From positions 1 to 15,855 of the forward strand of contig JASIGS010000758.1 in assembly GCA_030052355.1 (NCBI GenBank): 15,855 nucleotides of DNA, read 5' to 3'. Source of the stretch: Streptosporangiaceae bacterium (GTDB lineage Bacteria > Actinomycetota > Actinomycetes > Streptosporangiales > Streptosporangiaceae). The position numbers and the translations under genes were made by a program. Below are positions 12,588 to 15,855 of this stretch, in pieces (positions within the stretch are counted from its first letter, which is position 1; every line of letters begins with the position of its first letter). The notes under the pieces are model-generated. The model ran no database searches. It had not been told where the DNA came from and worked only from the letters and a program-made list of their open reading frames with translations.

Positions 12588-14297
12588 TCAGCCGAACGTG
12601 AAGTCGTAGGCCTGCACGCCGGGCGAGACGCGCAGTAGCAGAGTGCCGGTACTCGTCGCGCTACCCCGGAACAGCGTGTAGAGGCCGGGAACTCCGCCGA
12701 CCTTGATCGTCGCGGTATGACGGCCGTTGATGCTCTCGTCGATGGTCCCGCTGCCGCCGAGGACGAGGTAGACGTCCTTGGCCAGGAAGCCGAGCTCGAG
12801 TTCGGCGCCGGAGCCGGCGGTGGCCTCCTGCGAGTGCTCGGTCCACGTCCCAGAAAGGCCAAGTCCGCCCAGCGGAAGTGTCGCCGGGAACTTGTAGACG
12901 GCCGGAGCATTCTCCGTCACGGTGCCGCTGGACACGAGGTACTGCAGCCGGTCGTAGCCGATGTAGGTCTCCGGGTTCATCTGCCCTGTCGGTGTGAGGT
13001 TCGGCACGTTCGTCGGCGGAGGAAGCCGCAAACCAGGATGCGCGTCAACGAGCAGCTCACGGATCAGTTGCTCCGTTGTCGAGTAGTCACCCTCACCGAA
13101 GTGCACATGCCGCACGTCGCCCTGGGCGTCGATCAGATAGTCGGCAGGCCAGTACTCGTTGTCGTAGGCGTTCCAGGTGTCGTAGTTGTCATCGATCGCC
13201 ACCGGGTAGTGCACGCCGAGCGCGGCCGCCTCGGTCCTGACGTTGGACACGACGTGCTCGAAGGCGAACTCCGGTGTATGCACGCCCACCACGACGAAAC
13301 CGTCCTTGCGGTAGTCCCGGTACCAGGCCTCGACATGCGGCAGCGACCGCTGGCAGTTGATGCAGGAGTAGGTCCAGAAATCGACGAGCACGACCTTGCC
13401 GCGAAGCTGGGACATGGTCAGTGGCTTACCGCCCGGGGTGTTCAGCCAGGCCGTTATGCCCTTGAACTCCGGGGCTGGCCCGCAGTTGACAAGCCCGGTG
13501 GCGTTCGGGTTGCACTTGGTCAGCGAGGTAGCTTTCACGCCAGTCAGGGAGTTGAGCTGACTGCGTATTTTCGCCGAGCCCTGCAAGGCTGTCGAGTAGC
13601 TTGGCACGTCCCGCTGCAGGCTCTGGAATGTGTTGAATGCGATCGCGAACGCCATCGCGATCAGGACCGCCCCGCCGAAAACCCGGACCTGTGGCGCGTG
13701 CCGGCGCAGCGCCTTGACCCGCTGGGATAGCTGTCCGCCAGCGAGAGCGACAGCGAGCAGCGGAATCGCGGTGCCGACCGCGAACGCGGCCGTGACGAAC
13801 ACTGCTGTCAGCCCGACCCGGTGTGTGGCACCGACGACGGTAATGGCGGCCAGGACCGGTCCGGCGCACGGCACGTACAGCAAGCCGAGGGCGAGGCCTA
13901 GCACGAACCCGCCGCCGCGACCGCTTGGCTGGCGGGCGCGGAGCCGGGCAAACGGGCGCTCGAGCAGGTCGCCGAGCGGCCGGATGAGGTAGCCGAGGCC
14001 TACCAAGATCAGCAGCGAGATGCCTGCGTCCCGCAGCGAATCCTGCGGCAGATGCAGCAGCGAGATGATCTCCGAGCCTGCCAGGATCAGCACGCTGAAG
14101 CTCAGCGCCAGCCCCAGGACGATGGCCACCGGGCGGCCGACGCCGGTTTTCGGCAGAGCGTCATCGGCCGCGGGCTGTGCGGAAGTGCGCGAGCCGGTGG
14201 CCCCGGCGACCAGCACGACCGGGAGTACCGGAAGGATGCACGGCGAGATTCCGGCGAGGAAGCCAGCGACTACGCCGACGAGCACGAGCCCGACCAT
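12588..14297 (-). CDS. dipZ: DipZ-type fusion: CcdA membrane domain, thioredoxin-like domain and C-terminal beta domain
   Basis: A 569-residue membrane protein that should carry reducing power from cytoplasmic thioredoxin across the membrane to an attached extracytoplasmic thioredoxin-like domain. Residues 1-225 hold about six hydrophobic segments of the CcdA/DsbD type with the paired cysteines Cys20 (GISPCILPVLP) and Cys144 (LLYVPCAGPVLA). Residues about 275-420 are the TlpA/AhpC-like domain with W308-T-Y-S-C312-I-N-C315, then VVGVHTPEFAFEH (336-348) and the conserved YWPADYLID (382-390). Residues about 440-569 are beta-rich, as in mycobacterial DipZ. The protein is shorter than M. tuberculosis DipZ (about 695 residues). 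An extra cysteine pair, Cys262 and Cys272, sits in the extracytoplasmic linker. The ATG at 14297 has GAGGTGG about 5 nt upstream. Likely roles are cytochrome c maturation or extracytoplasmic thiol homeostasis; the context does not choose between them. Confidence 0.93.
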   Translation of the reverse strand: MVGLVLVGVVAGFLAGISPCILPVLPVVLVAGATGSRTSAQPAADDALPKTGVGRPVAIVLGLALSFSVLILAGSEIISLLHLPQDSLRDAGISLLILVGLGYLIRPLGDLLERPFARLRARQPSGRGGGFVLGLALGLLYVPCAGPVLAAITVVGATHRVGLTAVFVTAAFAVGTAIPLLAVALAGGQLSQRVKALRRHAPQVRVFGGAVLIAMAFAIAFNTFQSLQRDVPSYSTALQGSAKIRSQLNSLTGVKATSLTKCNPNATGLVNCGPAPEFKGITAWLNTPGGKPLTMSQLRGKVVLVDFWTYSCINCQRSLPHVEAWYRDYRKDGFVVVGVHTPEFAFEHVVSNVRTEAAALGVHYPVAIDDNYDTWNAYDNEYWPADYLIDAQGDVRHVHFGEGDYSTTEQLIRELLVDAHPGLRLPPPTNVPNLTPTGQMNPETYIGYDRLQYLVSSGTVTENAPAVYKFPATLPLGGLGLSGTWTEHSQEATAGSGAELELGFLAKDVYLVLGGSGTIDESINGRHTATIKVGGVPGLYTLFRGSATSTGTLLLRVSPGVQAYDFTFG

Positions 14298-14332
14298 GCG
14301 GCCACCTCGTCTTTCTTGGTCCGGCCTGCACG

Positions 14333-14418
14333 TCAGTGATTCGTAACCGTCCGCATCTCCGGCTTGGTCTTGCGCGGCGCACGCCGTCGCACTCGAAGTA
14401 ACCGGTGTTGTCGGGGTA
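14333..14418 (-). pseudogene. Possible remnant of a small gene between the methyltransferase gene and dipZ
   Basis: On the minus strand, codons from 14418 read YPDNTGYFECDGVRR with G or C at nearly all third positions. A single frame change near 14372 leads to KTKPEMRTVTNH and a TGA at 14333-14335, again with coding-like codon use. No start with a ribosome site is seen and I do not recognise the peptide. It may be the frameshifted tail of a lost gene or a chance composition effect. Confidence 0.2.
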
Positions 14419-14442
14419 CCGCGCGGGTCTGCTCACGCGGGC

Positions 14443-14481
14443 CGGCGCCCGCCGGGTGCCCCTCCTCACCCGCGGGCGCCG
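14443..14481 (-). terminator. Strong GC-rich terminator hairpin of the methyltransferase gene
   Basis: The left arm 14443-14458 and right arm 14467-14481 pair over 15 bp with one bulged C at 14452: CGGCGCCCG with CGGGCGCCG, then CGGGTG with CACCCG, closing an 8-nt loop (14459-14466). It begins 20 nt past the TGA at 14501-14503. No U-tract follows, as is usual for high-GC actinomycetes. It should insulate dipZ from the upstream gene. Confidence 0.7.
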
Positions 14482-14500
14482 CTGCCGGACGTGCTGGAGG

Positions 14501-15580
14501 TCACGGACGCGCCTCATACACGAGGTTGAACGGCGTCTCGGCGGCCCGGCGGAACCGGGTGAAGCCGCCCGCGGTGACGACATCGCGGATTCTCGCCTCA
14601 CCGGCCTGTGCGCCGAGCGCTAGCCCGACCTCCTGAGAGAGCGACGCAGGCGTGCACAGCAGCGTGGAGAACGAATAGAAGGCCCGGCCTACCGGGTTGA
14701 AGTTCTCCTCGGTCCGGTCGGCGGCTTGCGGCTCTACGATCATCCAGGTGCCGTCGGGCTTGAGAGTCCCGTGGACGTGACGTGCGGCTCCGACCGGATC
14801 ACCCATGTCGTGCAGGCAGTCGAACATCGTCACAAGGTCATAAGCCGCTCCTGCATAGGCCGCCGCCGGGGCGGTTTCAAAGCTGACCCGCTCGCCCACG
14901 CCGGCCTCGCGGGCATGGTGGCGCGCCACCTCGATCGAGCCGTCGTGGTAATCGGAGCCGGTGAAGCTCGAGTTGGGGAACGCCCGGGCCATCAGGATCG
15001 TCGACGCACCGTAGCCGCAGCCCACGTCGGCGACTACCGCCCCACTCTCGAGCTTGGCCACGACTCCATCGAGTGCCGGCAGCCATTCAGAGATCAGGTG
15101 GGCGTTGTAGCCGGTACGGAAGAACCGCTCGCATCCTTCGAGAACGTCATGCCCGTGCTCGCCCCAGCCGAACCCAGCGCCGGTGCGGGCTGCATCGACG
15201 ATCTTCGGCGAGTCGAGCAACGAGCCCAGCGCGATCTGGAAGAACCCGGGCAGGTACGCGGGACTGTCTGGGTCGGTCAGCGCCACTGCTTGCTCCGGCG
15301 GCAGGGTGTACCGTCCGCTGTCCGCGTCGTAGGTGACGTAACTGCCCGCTGCCTGCGCGTTCAGCCATTCGCGGACGTAACGATCGGCAGTCCCGGTTCG
15401 CTCGGCCAGTTCTGCCGGTGACAGCGGGCCCGCCCCGGCCATTGCCCGGTACAGGCCTAGCCTGTCGCCCATCACCACCAGCGCTGTGTTCAAGGTGGCG
15501 CCAACTTCTTCTACCGCACGGAACACGAACTGCATGAGCTTGTCGCCGTCCACTTGGACGGTCTGCTCGGTACTGGTCAC
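14501..15580 (-). CDS. SAM-dependent class I methyltransferase with N-terminal winged-helix dimerisation domain
   Basis: A 359-residue protein of the type represented by mycobacterial Rv2258c. Residues about 15-95 form the winged-helix part (LGLYRAMAGAGPLSPAELAERTGTADRYVREWLNAQ), followed by a helical linker. The Rossmann domain has motif I VADVGCGYG (183-191), the acidic ribose-binding segment FTGSDYHDGSIEVAR (206-220), and motif IV-like LVTMFDCLHDMGDP (249-262). LLCTPASLSQ (307-316) near the C terminus is typical of this group. The acceptor is unknown; the domain layout resembles small-molecule O-methyltransferases, and no biosynthetic genes are visible to name a substrate. The start is GTG at 15580 with a strong GGGAGGG 6 nt upstream. 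It is divergent from a LuxR/AAA-type regulator gene and is followed by a terminator hairpin, so it is probably a single-gene unit. Confidence 0.92.
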   Translation of the reverse strand: MTSTEQTVQVDGDKLMQFVFRAVEEVGATLNTALVVMGDRLGLYRAMAGAGPLSPAELAERTGTADRYVREWLNAQAAGSYVTYDADSGRYTLPPEQAVALTDPDSPAYLPGFFQIALGSLLDSPKIVDAARTGAGFGWGEHGHDVLEGCERFFRTGYNAHLISEWLPALDGVVAKLESGAVVADVGCGYGASTILMARAFPNSSFTGSDYHDGSIEVARHHAREAGVGERVSFETAPAAAYAGAAYDLVTMFDCLHDMGDPVGAARHVHGTLKPDGTWMIVEPQAADRTEENFNPVGRAFYSFSTLLCTPASLSQEVGLALGAQAGEARIRDVVTAGGFTRFRRAAETPFNLVYEARP

Positions 15581-15704
15581 GGTTTTCCCTCCCTAGGTCG
15601 GCTTCCGGCGAGCCTAGGTTCAGGATTGACTGGCTCGCTTCCGTGGGGGCACCTAGTATCCGGGCAACTGGCAGGCGTCGGCATCAGGTGCCTAGAATCG
15701 CGCC
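15581..15704. promoter_or_regulatory. Divergent control region with regularly spaced CCTAG elements
   Basis: 124 bp between divergent starts. CCTAG occurs four times, at 15592, 15613, 15652 and 15691. The last three are related 12-mers (CCTAGGTTCAGG, CCTAGTATCCGG, CCTAGAATCGCG) exactly 39 bp apart, with 8 of 12 positions shared by all three. GGCACCT (15649-15653 region) and AGGTGCC (15686-15692 region) next to the last two are mutually inverted. Each 12-mer contains a TA-N3-T hexamer, so the set may be tandem -10 elements, operator sites or both. Confidence 0.5.
15668..15698 (+). promoter_or_regulatory. Probable leaderless promoter of the LuxR/AAA-type regulator
   Basis: TAGAAT at 15693-15698 ends 6 nt before the ATG at 15705, so transcription would begin at or next to the start codon. 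CTGGCA at 15668-15673 is a 4-of-6 match to the -35 consensus at a 19-nt spacing. No purine-rich ribosome site precedes the ATG, which fits leaderless translation. Confidence 0.5.
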
Positions 15705-15855
15705 ATGCTGCTGGGCCGTGATCTTGAGCGGCAGAAGATCGATGAAGCACTCGCGCAGGCCCGGTCTGGCGCCAGCGCAATACTCGCGCTGGTCGGGGAG
15801 CCGGGCATTGGCAAGACCACGCTGCTCAGCTACGGCGCTCAGCGGGCCGCGGGGA
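15705..15855 (+). CDS. LuxR/LAL-type ATP-binding regulator, N-terminal part, truncated by window edge
   Basis: Only the first 50 codons are present. They begin MLLGRDLERQKIDEALAQA and contain a Walker A motif at residues 32-40 (GEPGIGKTT) in LALVGEPGIGKTTLLSY. This opening is typical of large ATP-binding LuxR-family regulators and of related AAA/NACHT-type signalling proteins; the C-terminal helix-turn-helix that would settle it lies outside the window. The ATG at 15705 is preferred because homologous proteins begin with this L-x-G-R-x-x-E pattern. It is divergent from the methyltransferase gene and may control it. Confidence 0.75.
   Translation, partial: MLLGRDLERQKIDEALAQARSGASAILALVGEPGIGKTTLLSYGAQRAAG

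Noticed and set aside
12449..12910. Upstream extension of the coiled-coil protein overlapping dipZ
   Set aside because: The extension is Arg/Ser/Pro-rich with no motif, overlaps a real gene in another frame, and a good GGAGG site marks ATG 12448.
15626..15659. TTGACT with TAGTAT as a second promoter for the regulator
   Set aside because: The spacer would be 22 nt, too long for a normal sigma-70-type promoter; noted only as part of the CCTAG set.

Overview
The window is GC-rich throughout (third codon positions mostly G or C, frequent GTG starts, GGAGG-type ribosome binding sites). Together with a DipZ-type CcdA-thioredoxin fusion, a mycobacterial-type winged-helix methyltransferase and a LuxR-type ATP-binding regulator, this points to a high-GC actinomycete chromosome. 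The genus cannot be fixed from sequence alone. No tRNA, rRNA, CRISPR array, transposase or integrase was seen.

Layout. Positions 1-1790 (+) are the 3' part of a large glutaminase A-family (GtaA-like) protein, convergent with a secreted IPT/TIG plus seven-repeat beta-propeller protein (4594 to 1883, -). That gene is bracketed by two direct copies of 58 bp: the last codons of the GtaA-like gene (1733-1790) and a decayed copy at 4745-4802. From 9933 down to 4837 (-) lie six closely spaced genes: a VOC/glyoxalase-like protein, an FAD-dependent amine/D-amino-acid oxidase-like protein, a YdjC/ChbG-type deacetylase, a family VIII esterase-like serine hydrolase, a GrpB/UPF0157 protein and PanB. Divergent from them (10073-11098, +) is a fatty acid hydroxylase-superfamily membrane protein. 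Next, on the minus strand, come a DUF1349 protein, a 62-residue protein of unknown function, a coiled-coil protein and DipZ (14297 to 12588). Last are a SAM-dependent methyltransferase (15580 to 14501, -) with a strong terminator hairpin and, divergent from it, the start of a LuxR/AAA-type regulator that runs off the right edge at 15855.

How the genes may work together. The six-gene block looks like one transcription unit: gaps are 18, -4, 12, 2 and 65 nt. Its first four members are a set of hydrolytic and oxidative enzymes that could take apart an N-acylated or esterified amine or amino-sugar compound, but the substrate is not evident. Its last two join a GrpB protein with the first committed enzyme of pantothenate/CoA synthesis. 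In many actinobacteria a GrpB domain is fused to CoaE, another CoA-pathway enzyme, so this pairing may be meaningful. The methyltransferase/regulator divergent region holds three related CCTAG-containing elements exactly 39 bp apart, the last forming a probable leaderless promoter of the regulator. DipZ and the secreted propeller protein reflect extracytoplasmic redox and cell-surface functions.
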